A DNA stretch of 64,000 nucleotides. Origin: Symbiodinium natans (taxonomy: Eukaryota; Sar; Dinophyceae; Suessiales; Symbiodiniaceae). The DNA is taken from assembly GCA_905221605.1 (NCBI GenBank), contig CAJNDS010001946.1, positions 436,736 to 500,735 of the forward strand, given 5' to 3'. The position numbers and the translations under genes are program-made. The notes beneath the pieces were generated by a model, which saw only the letters and a program-made list of their open reading frames with translations, ran no database searches and was not told the DNA's origin. This document shows, one piece after another, positions 1 to 11,059 of the stretch; the first letter of the stretch is position 1, and every line of letters starts with the position of its first letter.

Positions 1-1470
1 TCCGGAGAGCCCTAAGCCCTAAACCCTAAACCCTTAAACTCAGATGAACAACAGTTCAAGGTTTTGATTGGGGTCTAGTCACTAGTCAGGCTTGACTAGA
101 GATACTAGAGCCCTGTCAATTCGATGGGGGTGTTTGCAAGGACTTAACTAGGGTAACTAGGGGTGAAGTCGTGTCAAACGAAGGGTGCGGCTTGAAGGGT
201 TGAGGATTTCGGGTTGCGGGGTCCTTTTGTGACGCCCTAAGCCCTAAGCTCTAAACCCTAAACCCCGGAACCATAACCTTGGGTTATATATATATATATA
301 TATATACCTTCCTTGAACCCCCCCCTGAAGAAGCCCATAAGGTTTACTACTTCGCTCCCCCCCCGAGTTCCCTCCCGTAAGCCTGCAAACCCGATAAACC
401 CTAAAACCCAAACACTCAAAGCTGTAGACCGCACCCTAAACCCTAAACCCCTAACCCCTAAACCCCTAAACCCCTAAACCCCTAAACCCCTAAACCCCTA
501 AACCCTAAACCGTGCCAAGAATCGAGGTGCATTGCCTCCGGTGCCGGACCGACCACGGCCGCCTGGCGACTGCGGATGATGAACCCTAAACCCTAAACCC
601 TTAAACCCTAAACCCTAAATCCTAAACCTAGACCCTAAACGGGGGTTTTGTATTCATGGCTTATTGGGCTGAAAGGCTTTGGGAGGTTTAGGGTTTCGGG
701 TCTTTTGGGGGGGGGGGGGGGAATAGGTTGATTTGTGGGTTTGGGGTTTGTGGCTTTGGGGGCAAGGTTCTGGGATATGTGGGTTTTGGTCTGTCAATAG
801 TGCAGTCGCATGCAACAGAAGACGGCAATGCAACTTTCGTGTAGCTGCTGGCCACAGGGGCTCTAATTAGAGGGCCCGACTGCGTGAAACAGAACTAGAC
901 CCTAAACCCTAAACCCTAAACCCTAAACCTAAACCCTAAACCCTAAACCCTGGCAGGCGCAGATCCTCAGTGAGGCTCCTCCTCCGCCATGCGTGGTCCG
1001 CCGATTTCAGGGCGGCCCAAAACCTGACATTCCATTCCAATCCCTGAACCTTCCCCTTCCTTTGGTTCAGGGTTTAGGGTTTAGGGTTTAGGGTTTAGGG
1101 TTTAGGGTTTGGGAGCTTGGGACCAAATGTACCCTAAAAGGTTTTATGGTTCATATACCTCACTAGGAATTCTAGTAGTAAAGGGTATATGACCCCAATT
1201 CTAGGGGGTCCTTGTCGGTTGTAATTCTACATCTTTGTCATATTAAATTCCCAGTACGGAACAATCATGATAATTTTTTAAATATAACCCCAGAAAGGAA
1301 GCAGTTCACCCTGGCCCTGAACACTCATGGACCTGTAAACCCCAAACTTCGGCGGTCGCATTGGATAGTCATCGAGCCTCGGGTCGGTTGGAAGGTTTAG
1401 GGTTTAGGGTTTAGGGTTTAGGGTTTAGGGTTTAGGGTTTAGGGTTTAGGGTTTAGGGTTTCTTCTTTTT
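1..1470. repeat. interspersed telomere-type heptamer block
   Basis: This stretch has no gene. It holds separate short arrays of the plant/alveolate telomere heptamer. CCCTAAA or CCCCTAAA runs lie at about 433-510, 583-639 and 899-951; TTTAGGG runs lie at about 1069-1111 and 1393-1461. Between them is unique-looking DNA, a (TA)n run near 288-305 and a poly-G run near 709-721. The orientation flips from C-rich to G-rich near 1 kb, so the arrays face each other. A true chromosome end would show one uninterrupted array in one orientation. This is therefore better read as subtelomeric or interstitial telomeric DNA. The heptamer is directly visible; the chromosomal position is inference. Confidence 0.85.
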
Positions 1471-2455
1471 TTTTTTCGTAAGGTGCAAAGTCCGGGTCGG
1501 ACGTACCTCTAGCAGTCGTGAGCGCGCACTGGGGATCTGCACATGCTTGAATTCATTTTCTGCTAGATGGCGAAAAGCACCAATTGAAGCTTACCCTCAA
1601 CTGATGCCGCCATCTTCCTGCTGCAAGGGACCTATCAGGGGTACTCGAACCCCCAGGGTCAAAAATATCTTGACATGGCTGCAGCGTCAAATTCGACGAA
1701 GAATCGTGCAGGATGTTGTGGTCCCACCCACCGACCGACGACCGACCTACCTACCTGCATCTATCTACCTACCTACCCACGTACCGACCTGCCTACCTAC
1801 CTGCCTGCCTACCTGACTGCCTACGTGCATACCAACATGTCCATCCATGCATGCATGCGTTCATGCAGTTGAATTTCCGCAGAGGAGTCGTCAGTGCCCA
1901 AGGGCAGCCCAACACTCTTGGGGAGCAAGGCGCAGAGTTGGGGGAAGCGCTCTGTTCTTCTTTTTTGCGTCGTCTCTGGACTCTTGATGACTGCTGTTGT
2001 AAAGTGGATGCGTTCGGACTCTCCGCTTCGGGTCCTGGCTTAGTGGCTGTTTGTCCGAGTCCGTGACTCTCCCAACCCGTAATTCTCCGAAAGTTTACAA
2101 AATCAGAAGCAACACAGAACGTGAAGCTTTGCCAGTGCAAGGCCAGGCAGCCTGCAGCCAAAGCCACCAAAGATGCCGACGTTCTCCGCCAGAAGATTTC
2201 CCAAGTCCCGAAGGAGCGTGGGAAAGTTTTTGTTCGGTCATGTCTTTATGTGTTTACTGCTACAACTCGTCTTATTGCTTTTACTGCTGATTCTGCTAGC
2301 GGTTTACGGTCGGGGTCTTGTTAATTTGAGCAAGCTTTTTGGCGTGCCGTTTTTTGGGTTTGCTCGCTGTGGGTGGCACTGTCGGGTTTTCGACGCTTGT
2401 CTGCGCTTGTCTCCATTGAGGAATAACAAGCCCCAACCAGTAGACATGGACTAGA
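1470..2455. other. gene-free stretch with ACCT tetranucleotide run
   Basis: No supported gene is seen here. Near 1735-1830 a degenerate (CTAC/ACCT)n run gives spurious Thr/Tyr/Leu/Pro-rich translations in all forward frames. The rest has no recognisable protein motif or RNA structure. Confidence 0.6.
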
Positions 2456-3480
2456 TCAAAGACTAGGACTAGAACCGTTGAGAAACAGAGGCGAGCCCTT
2501 TGTAAGAAACTAGAGAGTTTGAGAGAAGCGGCAAAAGGCTCGAACGAGAGTAGAGAAATGGAAGCGTAATAATTTGAGAAAGCGGAGAACAAATCAGTCG
2601 AAACAGGAGCCATCGCTCCAAAAAGGTTCGATAGTTTGACACGGAGGGGCCAGCCAACCGCTCGAACGAGACAACAGACATTGACATAGAAGAAAATCCG
2701 AGGACATGCAGCAAACAAGTCGAAAGGATTGGACAATCTGAGAAACAGAAACACTATGCCGAAGAGACTTTGGAAATGCGGAGGGGCAAACTCGTTGAAC
2801 CGGACCTGCAAATTCGAGAAACAGTAACGAGCCTCTCGAAGCAGACTAGACAAGTGGACTAACAGTAGACTTTGAACGAGACAGGGGAGCAAACTAGTCA
2901 AAGGGAAGTAGGAAAAAACGAGAAACAGGCGCAACCAGCTGGAAAGAAACACAAGAGTTTGACAAAGCGAGGAATTTTAAGGAAAAAAAGGAGCACGGCC
3001 GCTGCAAGGAGTGAGAAAATTTCGAAAAGGAAGCAAACCTCACGAAAGAGGCGAAAGTTTGACGAAGAGGGCAACCGAAAGAGATGTTATAGAGCTCAAG
3101 GAGGAAGAGGAGCAACATGCGAGGAAAAGGCTTGACAATTTGCGAAGGAAGGGAGATTGCACATTCTGACGAAAAGGAGGACGTGAGAAAGAGGAGCAAA
3201 CCAGTTGAACTGGAGGAGTGCCCACTTTGAAGGAGAGGAGGACGTGAGAAAGAGGAGCAAAAAGGGTTGAGCGGGGCGAGACAACTTGAAGAACGAGAGC
3301 AAACCGCTCGAAACAGACTTCTGTAGAGTTTGGTGGAAGGCGGAGGAAACCTTTCGAAAGAGAACAAAGTAAGAATTAGAGAAGAGCCGTTGAAAGGGAG
3401 CAGGCATCCCCCAAGAGGGACTTGGTAAGACTTTGAGAAAGAGGAGCAAACCAGTGGAAAGGGATGAGACAACCCTTGCT
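2455..3480. repeat. purine-rich degenerate repeat tract
   Basis: About 1 kb of strongly strand-asymmetric DNA, rich in A and G on the plus strand. It is built from diverged copies of a unit containing GAGCAAAC, then a short spacer, CGAAA, then GACAA.TTGAGAAA.AG. The spacing between units is irregular, roughly 50-90 nt. Both strands give long open frames here: Lys/Arg/Glu-rich on plus, and Ser/Leu/Phe-rich on minus (for example 2296-2952 and 2894-3472). These are what such composition produces and are not treated as genes. It could be an old degenerate satellite. Confidence 0.6.
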
Positions 3481-6330
3481 CGTGAAGCTTATAAAGTCTG
3501 CTATTTCCTTGTGCCGGTGGGGATGGGCACTGCTGGTTTGTTTTATGCTTGCCTTTCCTTGTTTCCCTTGTCTCACTGGCAGTGTTACTTGTAGTTTGGA
3601 TTCCCCTAAATTCCCAAGCAGTTAAGTGTAGGGGTTCATGTGAACCTCTTAATAACTGTGGGGAATGTTGTTATCCCCTGTAGGAAGTCTTGTTAATAAC
3701 TTGTTAGTTTCCCAAGCAGTTTACTGTTGTGCAACTGTAGGGGCCCTTGTTAGTTTGAAAGATAATGCGTGCGTTCTGTGTTTTGGCTGCGGGTGGCCAA
3801 TGCCGGGGTATTCGACGCCTGTCTCCTGCGGTTTCCCTTGACGTGGGTCCTGGGGTCTTGAAGTCCAAACCAGGTAGTCTTCAGTGGTGTAACTTATCTC
3901 AGCAATACTTCCGGAGGGCAAGTCCTAAATATGTTCGGATGTGCAGGTTTCCCTGTAAGTATGCTCATGTACAGATACACAGACATCAGGTTTCGAGGAT
4001 GCTGCTAATCCCATTGTGTAAATCGGTGAAGCTTCAAGTTTGGGGCATTGCTATGTGCTTTTCCAATACAGTTTCTCCCCTTCAAGCAGCAACACGTACA
4101 CAGCTGTGCCTCTCTTCAGTTTGATTTGAAGTCCCTCAAAACCGCTCTGTCCCGTGAACCCTACACATCCTATGGTCTGCCCAGTCGCTGAACAGAAACG
4201 CCCTCGTCGATGTGCTCGGGGCTCAGAGCGCCGCAGTTGCCAACTGAGAGAAGCAGTCATCGGAAGAGTGCAGGGTGCAAGCATTGGTCAGACAGCGAAT
4301 ACGCATAGGATCCTGCAGGGCAGCTGTCTGTGTGTGTGTGTGTGTGCGTGTGCACTTCGCTAATACATGCGATCAGGAGCTCACAACTCGACAGTCAACA
4401 TGCAGACAGCGCTACTCTGGTTTGCAGGGGGCATGTGATCATCACGCAAACGCATGCCAACGAAACTATGCGTAATGGTGGATACCAGACCTGATCAGTG
4501 TGGCGTACCTGCAAAAAAAGCCGGGGCCCCTGACTTAGCAAGATTAGCAGGCCCCTGTGCCAAGATTAGAGTCTTGAGTGCTACCAGGATGGCGTGGAGT
4601 CGGGCTCGCGATGGGTGGAGGTGAAAGTAGTGGCGTGAAAATGGAGTGATTGTTGTGATGGAGCTCGTGGAGCTTGATTTGTTGTTGCGAAAATTGTGTT
4701 GCGTCCGGATCTTGTGGGTGTGGCAAAGGAAGGTGATGTCGTCGGTGCCATCGATGGATGGATCGTAAAAGGTCTTCTTTGAGAGTGTTGATGGGTGGAA
4801 AATTGTGCTGCGGCCAGAGTATTGTAGAAAGTGGTGTTCCGGTGCGAGTTTGTGTAGCGGAATGACGACGTGGTCGTTGTGTGTGTGGTCGGGATGTTTG
4901 GCCCGCAATTGCTGGCAGGTGCACTCAGGTGGTTTGTTCTTTTGCCATGTACGGTTGGTCTTGTACTCGAGGGTGTCTCGCGAAGACCACTGTCGTGGTG
5001 GGTGGATGTAAAGGAATGGTGTGTTCGCGCGACACAGTAATGCGGTGGCGTAAGTATTCTCGGGTCTGTGCCACCTGTGCGGGGTGTGATAGGTAGGGAA
5101 AAATGGCTAGCGTGTGTGCTCGCGGGATGGGAAATGTGCGTTTTGAGAGGGCAGTGTCTTTTGTCGCTGGGAGCTGGCGGGTTGGTGGTAGGTTGTGTGA
5201 GAGTTTGTGGGTGGCATAAAGTTGTGCTGTGGGTGTGTGTTGTTTTGAAAGTTCACGGGTGCCATCGAAGCGGCGCCCGGCGTTTGAAGCAAGATCACAT
5301 AAGGTCTGCCAGACCTGTGTTTGTTGATTGAAGGTGGGAGAGCTGTGTAATGGTGTAATGGATGGTGGAAGGTGTTTGCGGCGTAGCTGGGTCCAGATTA
5401 GGCCGCTGCGTGCTGATATTTTGTTGCGTGCTGGCTGGCTGTGAAATACCGCGGAACGCTTGCTTCATGTCTGGTGCAAAATGTGTGGAAAATTGAGTTT
5501 GGGTTGGAAATGTTGAATAAATGTCTGTTCTTGTGCTTCTAAATGTGTTGGTGGGATGTTGAATTTTAAGACGAAAGGAATGTAATGGTGGTAGTTGTTG
5601 TGCTGTCTCCACCAACGAAGTTGTAGTTGTTGGAACTTCTGTTGCGATCGCTTTCCCTGGTCTGCATGTTGTTGCATGTGCAACCGATGCACAACAACCG
5701 GTGGTGTGTGCGTTGGAGTGTGATGCGGGCATACACCACGCCTGTGCCGCTGATATGTTGAAAAGTAGGGCTCTAGGGGTAGGGGGTTCTTCCAACAACG
5801 CGATCGCGAACTAAGGTTTTAACCCATCCAGCCCCAAACTCGCTCGCCTCAGGCTTTTCGGCTGGTGCGACTAAATTCCGGCCTGGCAAGGACGCTTAGG
5901 GCTCTTGCACATGTATTTTAACAATAGCTCGGGTTTGATCCCCTTACGATCCCGGTAGAACCACAAGGTGCCAATGGAAGGTTTAGCATTTAAAGCATTT
6001 AAAGTCTAGGGTTTACGGTTTATATGTCACCGTGGGCAGGCAAGAACATTCTTGTTCAACAGTCTCCTTGCTTATTGGTAGCGCATGATACAGGGTTTTC
6101 AGGGGTCACCTATTTCGGTGAGGGCGATTGGCATTCTCCAAGATCCCTCAACTCTAAACCTTAACAACTTAAGCTGTTGAGCACAGACTGAGCATGCAAC
6201 TAAACGAAGTATGTTACACAGACCTGTAGGGACTACAACAAGGATCATGGAGGAGAGGGATGCATTCCCCTCAACATCTTGTTTCACCTGTGGCACTGCT
6301 TTGCCATTTGCCACGTACTGCGCACAGCCG
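3480..6330. other. gene-poor stretch
   Basis: No coding region can be supported. A (TG)n run lies near 4328-4353. The segment 4500-5800 is G/T-rich on the plus strand, which opens A/C-rich (Thr/His/Gln/Pro) frames on the minus strand without recognisable motifs. The telomere-like word TTTAGGG recurs only in degraded form around 6000. Confidence 0.5.
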
Positions 6331-6335
6331 TTTGA

Positions 6336-6462
6336 GGGTTAAGGGTTTAAGGGTTTAAGGGTTTAAGGGTTTAAGGGTTTAAGGGTTTAAGGGTTTAAGG
6401 GTTTAAGGGTTTAAGGGTTTAAGGGTTTAAGGGTTTAAGGGTTTAAGGGTTCAGGGTTTAGG
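6336..6462. repeat. TTTAAGGG octamer array
   Basis: About 14 tandem copies of the 8-mer GGGTTTAA run uninterrupted and then pass into ordinary TTTAGGG-like words. The unit differs from the heptamer arrays at 1393-1461 by one added A. The array is homogeneous, so it probably expanded locally from one mutated telomeric unit. Confidence 0.9.
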
Positions 6463-7700
6463 ATCTCGGGTTCAGGGGTAGTTCCTAAACGGATCCAAAC
6501 TCGCGCCCCTGAGGTTGTGCCTCCTACTGGTTGTCTCAGTATACTTGTAACACCCTAAACCCTAAATCCTAAACCCTACATTCCACAAAGGGTAGGGTTT
6601 AGGGTTTAGGGTTTCCTGACTCACTGTGGAGCGGTTGGCCTGAGCCATCTGCAGCATCTCGAGTTTGGGGTGAACCCACAACCTTTAACCCCCAAAGTCC
6701 CAAAGCTAGGTTTAGGGTTTAGGGTTTAGGACCCTAAGAACCCCGAACTCGACTTTTCGGCACATCTTTTAGGACTTTAGGGTTTAAGGTGGGGATCACT
6801 TCCCAAGGGCATGCAGCGGCAGGATTTAGCATCTCGGGTTTAGGGTTTCGGGGATTGAAGGAAGCACCGACTACCTCAAAAGTGGTATCTGCTTCTGATG
6901 ATGCTTTACACCATCACTAGCACTGAGGTCTTACGACAAGCCAAAGAAGGCTCGCTCTCATGGGTGGGGGGCTCGTGTTCAGACGCGCTTCTCCGCGCCC
7001 TTATAGCTACTTATAACTAGGGCGCCCCTGTAAGCCCTAAACCCTAGACCTTAAACTCTAATCTAGTTTAAGTTCCTAAAGAAGCAGGCAGCTCCTGGGT
7101 CAGGAGAAGTGGATGAAGCGCCGGTAAGTCTATACCAATGTGACTCGGAGCCCTATCCCTTCACCCCTTGTTTTTGGCCTCAGGCGCAACAAACGAGGTA
7201 CAGGCTGGGCTTCAACACCGTCTGTGTCTCTCGCTGACTGTAATCCGTTGCTTGTGTCAGGCCCCAAAACCAAAGTGCCTTGGTTTGCAATGATTCAAGC
7301 GGCTTGTAAAATGACTTTGAACTTTTTCGACTTTTTAGGTTTTGGGTTGGGGGTTGGGCTGAGGGCTGAAAAAAGTTGAGGCCAAGGTCCAGGGGAAAGG
7401 TGTCGAGGTTCTGGTCTTTGAGTGTGTCAGGCCCAGGCTTGGAGAGGCAAGGTCAGGTCGCAGCTCAAGCTTTTGGGTCTATAGGGGCTTCGGGTTTAGG
7501 GCTTTAAAGGTTGTGGGCTTAAGGGGTTAGGTTTCAGGGTGCAGGGTAAGGGATTAGGGTGAAGGTTTGTTGGTTGCGGCAACGGAGTTCCCCCCCCGGC
7601 AACAAGGGGGTCTGGCAGCGGACCCGAAATCTAACCTAACGCCCACAATAGGCCCTTTATGCTCTTAGAGCCCGAAACCCTACGGTTTAGAAGCCCCTCC
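6463..7700. other. degraded telomere-like words, no gene
   Basis: Short telomeric heptamer remnants occur near 6552-6614, 6712-6730 and 7035-7050 among non-repetitive DNA. The reading frame at 7140-7379 has no recognisable motif and is not called. No RNA gene is seen. Confidence 0.5.
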
Positions 7701-7714
7701 TGTCGGTGGGGTGA

Positions 7715-7786
7715 GGGGGGGGGGTGGGCGGGGGAGGGGGTGGTGGGGGGGTGGGGCTGGTGGGGGGGGGGGGGAGGGTGGGGGCA
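7715..7786. repeat. G-rich tract
   Basis: A 70-bp plus-strand tract made almost only of G with T interruptions (GGGGTGGGC-like). It immediately precedes the 31-bp minisatellite. It contains many G-triplets and so has quadruplex potential on the plus strand. Confidence 0.8.
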
Positions 7787-8265
7787 ACGGTGATTTTGGG
7801 CGTCTCAAAAGTCGGCAACGGTTTTGGGCATCTCGAAAGATTCGAAAGTCGGCAACGGTGATTTGGGGCATCTCAAAAGTCGGCAACGGTGATTTGGGGC
7901 ATCTCAAAAGTCGGCAACGGTGATTTGGGGCATCTCAAAAGTCGGCAGCGGTGATTTGGGGCATCTCAAAAGTCGGCAACGGTGATTTTAGGCATCTCAA
8001 AAGTCGGCAACGGGCAACGGTGATTTGAGGCATCTCAAAAGTCGGCAACGGTGATTTGGGGCATCTCAAAAGTCGGCAACGGTGATTTGGGGCATCTCAA
8101 AAGTCGGCAACGGTGATTTTGGGCCATCTCAAAAGTCGGCAACGGTGATTTGGGGCATCTCAAAAGTCGGCAACGGTGAATTCACCGTCGCCGACTTTTG
8201 AGATGCCCCAAATCACCGTTGCCGACTTTTGAGATGGCCCAAAATCACCGTTGCCGACTTTTGAA
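7787..8265. repeat. 31-bp minisatellite ending in a palindrome
   Basis: About twelve head-to-tail copies of a 31-bp unit read CAACGGTGATTTGGGGCATC followed by TCAAAAGTCGG. A few copies are partial, for example near 7825-7850 and 8008-8012. At 8178-8183 (GAATTC) the array reverses. Positions 8184-8265 are the inverted complement of about two and a half units, so the end of the array can fold back. No unique spacers separate the units, so this is not a CRISPR array. Some units differ by single bases (GGGCC for GGGGC, CAGCGG for CAACGG). Confidence 0.93.
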
Positions 8266-8293
8266 TTAGGGTTTAAATGCAGTACGACAGAGA

Positions 8294-8338
8294 GGTTTAG
8301 GGTTTAGGCAGGGTTTAGGGTTTAGGGTTTAGGGCTTA
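8294..8338. repeat. short TTTAGGG array
   Basis: About five telomeric heptamers in the G-rich orientation, with one interruption, directly after the palindromic minisatellite. Confidence 0.85.
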
Positions 8339-8779
8339 GTTGTCGCGTTTGCTTGTTGTGCTGCTTTCAGGTGCCCCCGTGACGGCCGCCTCTGATCTTT
8401 CAATTGCAAGTTTTTGTCCGGCCCCCGATTCACCCAACCGGCTTGGAGGGCGCACGGCCACTGGCGCTTCCGTCCCGGCCTCAGTTTTTTTGCCTCCCCC
8501 CCCATCCTTCTCCCTTCACGTTTGCCGCTTCACTCGCGGCCCGCCACCTCTAAGCGCGCTCCCTCAGTTCCGTGCGCCTTCTGGCAGCCACCTGACGCGT
8601 GCCGCCGCAGCCTGCACAGAACTAAAGGACAAAAAGTCTCATAAGAGTCGCTGCTGTCCATATTTATGGCTCGGCTCGTTTCGCGGGCGGATACACCGGA
8701 TTGCTGTCGTCGCCAACCGTCGCCGGTCCTCTCCGTCGCTTCGCGGTCGCCGCAGCCTTGCTCTCCTCCGGTAGTACCA

Positions 8780-8990
8780 CGCCGCGAGCGCCGGAGATCG
8801 CCGGAGGTGGAGCTCGACTCGTGTTGCGTGTGTTTGGAAGCGCTCCAACCGAGCGTGTCTGGAGAGAGCGCGCCGCGGCCGTTCCCGACACGTGCGCGTC
8901 ACCAGCTGCACCTCGGGTGCTTAGCCCAGTTCCGCACGCAAGCCCCTCGCTTTCGCTTTCGCCCGTTCGGTCCACGTGAAACATTACAAG
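8780..8990 (+). pseudogene. degenerate RING-H2 zinc finger fragment
   Basis: In the frame of the open stretch 8666-9028, a VELDSCCVCLEAL segment is followed about 25 residues later by RHQLHLGCLAQFR. The spacing and residues resemble the first Cys pair and the His-x2-His-x2-Cys core of RING-H2 ubiquitin ligases, which normally read C-x-H-x-x-H-x-x-C and then a final CPxCR. Here the cysteine before the first histidine is replaced (RARHQ). The final Cys pair is missing, with FRPFG at the expected place. RING domains position E2 enzymes for ubiquitin transfer, but this copy could not bind both zinc ions. It is either a dead fragment or an exon whose continuation was not found. The region is GC-rich compared with its neighbours. 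Confidence 0.45.
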
Positions 8991-9623
8991 CGTTAGACAT
9001 CAGACTGTTCCTGCTGCTAGTCTGCTAGTGGACCACGGTCCTATAAGGACATGGGGAATGGGGGCGTGCTTGAGTGTTGGCACGATTCGGTCTATACATT
9101 CGCAAAGCTTTTTACGTACTGGCTTGCAGCGGGCGGCCAATTTGCTGTTTCAGCAATATCAGTCCACGTATTCACCGCTGGTAAATTACTAACATTGATG
9201 TACATGGATCATGGGTCCGTCTATGTGGGCTGTAGTAATAATTCGGCTTTTTGATGCATTCAAATGCACACCGATCTTTCCAAGTTCTTGTGCGAGGCAT
9301 TCGATCATATGTACAAGCTCCTGCCAAGATTTTGCGTAAATCATGATGTCGTCGACGTATCGGATGTTTGTGAGTCGTTCGACTGCTCCAACGTCAAGAC
9401 CATGCTCCATCAGTCGTTGTTTCCACTGTCGGAAAGCGTGCTCCAAGCCAGCTTTGAACAAAGCGGGCGACATAACATCTCACTGTTTCACCCCGCGTTG
9501 GATGTCAAATGGGGAACCCTTTTTCACTGATCCAGATTGTGAGCGGTACAATGTTTGCAATAAGTTGATGTAGCAGTCGGGCAAACCCTGACATCGCAAT
9601 GCCTCGAAAAGTGGTTTGAACTG

Positions 9624-9703
9624 CTGTGGTAGTAGTTCGACCAACGTAGCTCTGGCACCGTGTTGCAGTCGGAAAAGGCCGAGAGAAAAAAAAAAAAACT
9701 CGA
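9624..9703 (-). other. second short insertion inside the reverse transcriptase
   Basis: Reading the minus strand, KAFDRIE should run almost directly into PLFEALR in this reverse transcriptase family. About 80 bp intervene, beginning with a long T-run (A-run on plus, about 9687-9698) and encoding LFRLQHGARATLVELL. The insertion keeps the frame open. The join point is judged from the expected family sequence and is inference. Confidence 0.45.
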
Positions 9704-9904
9704 TGCGGTCAAAGGCCTTCTTCAAATCCAGACTGGCGCACCAAACGTCAAAATTCCACTCCACACCTTCGGACAAAACCGTGTCAAGAACAACAAGCGC
9801 GTGATCCACTCCAAGTAATGACCGGAAACCCATTTGATACCAACTCTGTTCACGCTCCAGTAGATCTTGGATTCTCGTATGTACGAGCTTCGAAAGGATC
9901 TTGT

Positions 9905-9969
9905 TTTTTTGTTTTTTTTTCTCACGCACCTTTTTACTCGCGGGGAGTCTGCTCTCTTCCTGCTGCTGC

Positions 9970-10062
<93 letters not shown>

Positions 10063-10262
10063 GGCTGCTACTACGAGCAGTGGGTCTAGGGCGGCAGCGG
10101 CCCATGCCCCGCGGGTTGCTGGGCTTTGGGCGCGGCCAGATGTAGAGCGAGCTCCTGCCCGTCGAGCGGGTCAACCGGTTCACCCACTGGAAGCTCTAGC
10201 AGCGTGCACGCGTGGGCGCGGAGCGCTCGCGGAGCGCCGCGAGCGCTGCCAGAGTGGTCCAC
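9905..10262. repeat. insertion with (CAG)n splitting the reverse transcriptase
   Basis: In the LINE sense (minus strand) the reading WRPIAVLKIT breaks at about 10262 and resumes with KILSKLV at about 9905. The roughly 355 bp between are foreign to the family. They hold a GC-rich segment (about 10070-10260), a (CAG/CTG)n run at about 9960-10066 with some 30 uninterrupted units, and an A-rich end next to the resumption point. An A-rich end suggests a retroposed or introner-like insertion that carried or later grew the trinucleotide run. The poly-Ser, poly-Ala, poly-Leu and poly-Cys translations here are artefacts. Confidence 0.7.
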
Positions 10263-11059
10263 CGAGTGATTTTGAGAACTGCGATTGGTCTCCAATTTGT
10301 TACCATAGACGAATCACCGGGTTTCGGCAACATTTTGAAGAGGGAGTGTTGCCACGAAGATTCCAATCTGCCACTGGCCAACATGTTATTGAAAATTTGA
10401 AGCAAGCATTGGTGAAGATCTCGGCCACCAAATTTGAACATCTCAACGACAAGACCACCGTCATTAGCCCCTCGCTGATTTTTGGCCTGCAACTCCTCCG
10501 AAAAAAAGGCAAGATATCCGCAAATGAAGAGTGCGAGGTCTGCTCCCAGTCACTGTCGGTAGAGAATATACCACGAAGATACGAGGTAAAATCCTCCGTT
10601 GATGGTACTTCTTCAGGGTGATGTTGCTGAGAATGTTCGGGAGTAGGAAGAAGTGATTCCAATCGCTTAAAATCACGACCCGACGATAAAATGTTCGTCA
10701 TCTTGTCATTCAATTCGCGTCGCTGGTGCGCTCGAAGGGCCTTCCGAATTTGTTTGGAAAAACGCGCGCGTTCAGCAACAGTTTCGCAATCACGACGACG
10801 TCGGAGTAATCCAAATGGTTTTCTGCGTGGTCTTCGTGTGATCGGTGGCATTTGAATTCTGCAGCGTACGGCTGTATGATCGGATCCCATGTCAAGACTT
10901 GTCGTAGGCGCCGTGTCTGAAGAATTGATATTGGAGCTGTGCATAATGAAATCAATTTGGTCCACCCCACCCCCCACCCAAGTTTGCCTACGCACCATGA
11001 GGCCTATTTGCTTACGCACCCGCACCATGACAGATTGGCTTACACAAGCCCTCAACCCT

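Larger units (their letters stand above)
9189..11055 (-). mobile_element. decayed non-LTR (LINE) retrotransposon
   Basis: Read on the minus strand, the order is as follows. The end of an apurinic-type endonuclease contains QIDFIM and then MGSDHTAVRCRI, the SDH motif of the exonuclease/endonuclease/phosphatase fold (about 10980-10860). A linker with a basic region follows. Reverse transcriptase comes next: WRPIAVLKIT (about 10300-10270), KILSKLVHTRIQ and FRSLLGVDHALVVLD (about 9900-9780), LDLKKAFDRIE (about 9730-9700) and the catalytic box RYVDDIMIYAKS (about 9365-9330). The copy is dead. It is cut off 5' within the endonuclease and 3' soon after the YVDD domain. It shifts frame near the A-run at 10500-10507, and two inserted segments interrupt it. 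Other frames on the plus strand here are shadows. Confidence 0.88.

Noticed and set aside
1627-1665. tRNA on the minus strand
   Set aside because: GGGGGTTCGAGTACCCC resembles a T-arm, but no matching acceptor stem, D-arm or anticodon arm lies upstream at the right distance.
2296-3576. Several Ser/Leu/Phe-rich minus-strand frames that look like membrane proteins
   Set aside because: They arise from the purine-rich degenerate repeat. Hydrophobicity is a by-product of the pyrimidine-rich complement.
5930-5980. tRNA T-arm-like GGGTTTGATCCCC
   Set aside because: No acceptor or anticodon stem can be formed with the flanks.
7787-8180. CRISPR-like array
   Set aside because: The 31-bp units abut each other without unique spacers, no cas gene is present, and the genome is eukaryotic.
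9722-10183. Poly-Ser/Ala/Leu/Cys frames
   Set aside because: They are translations of the (CTG)n insertion in the dead LINE, not homopolymeric proteins.
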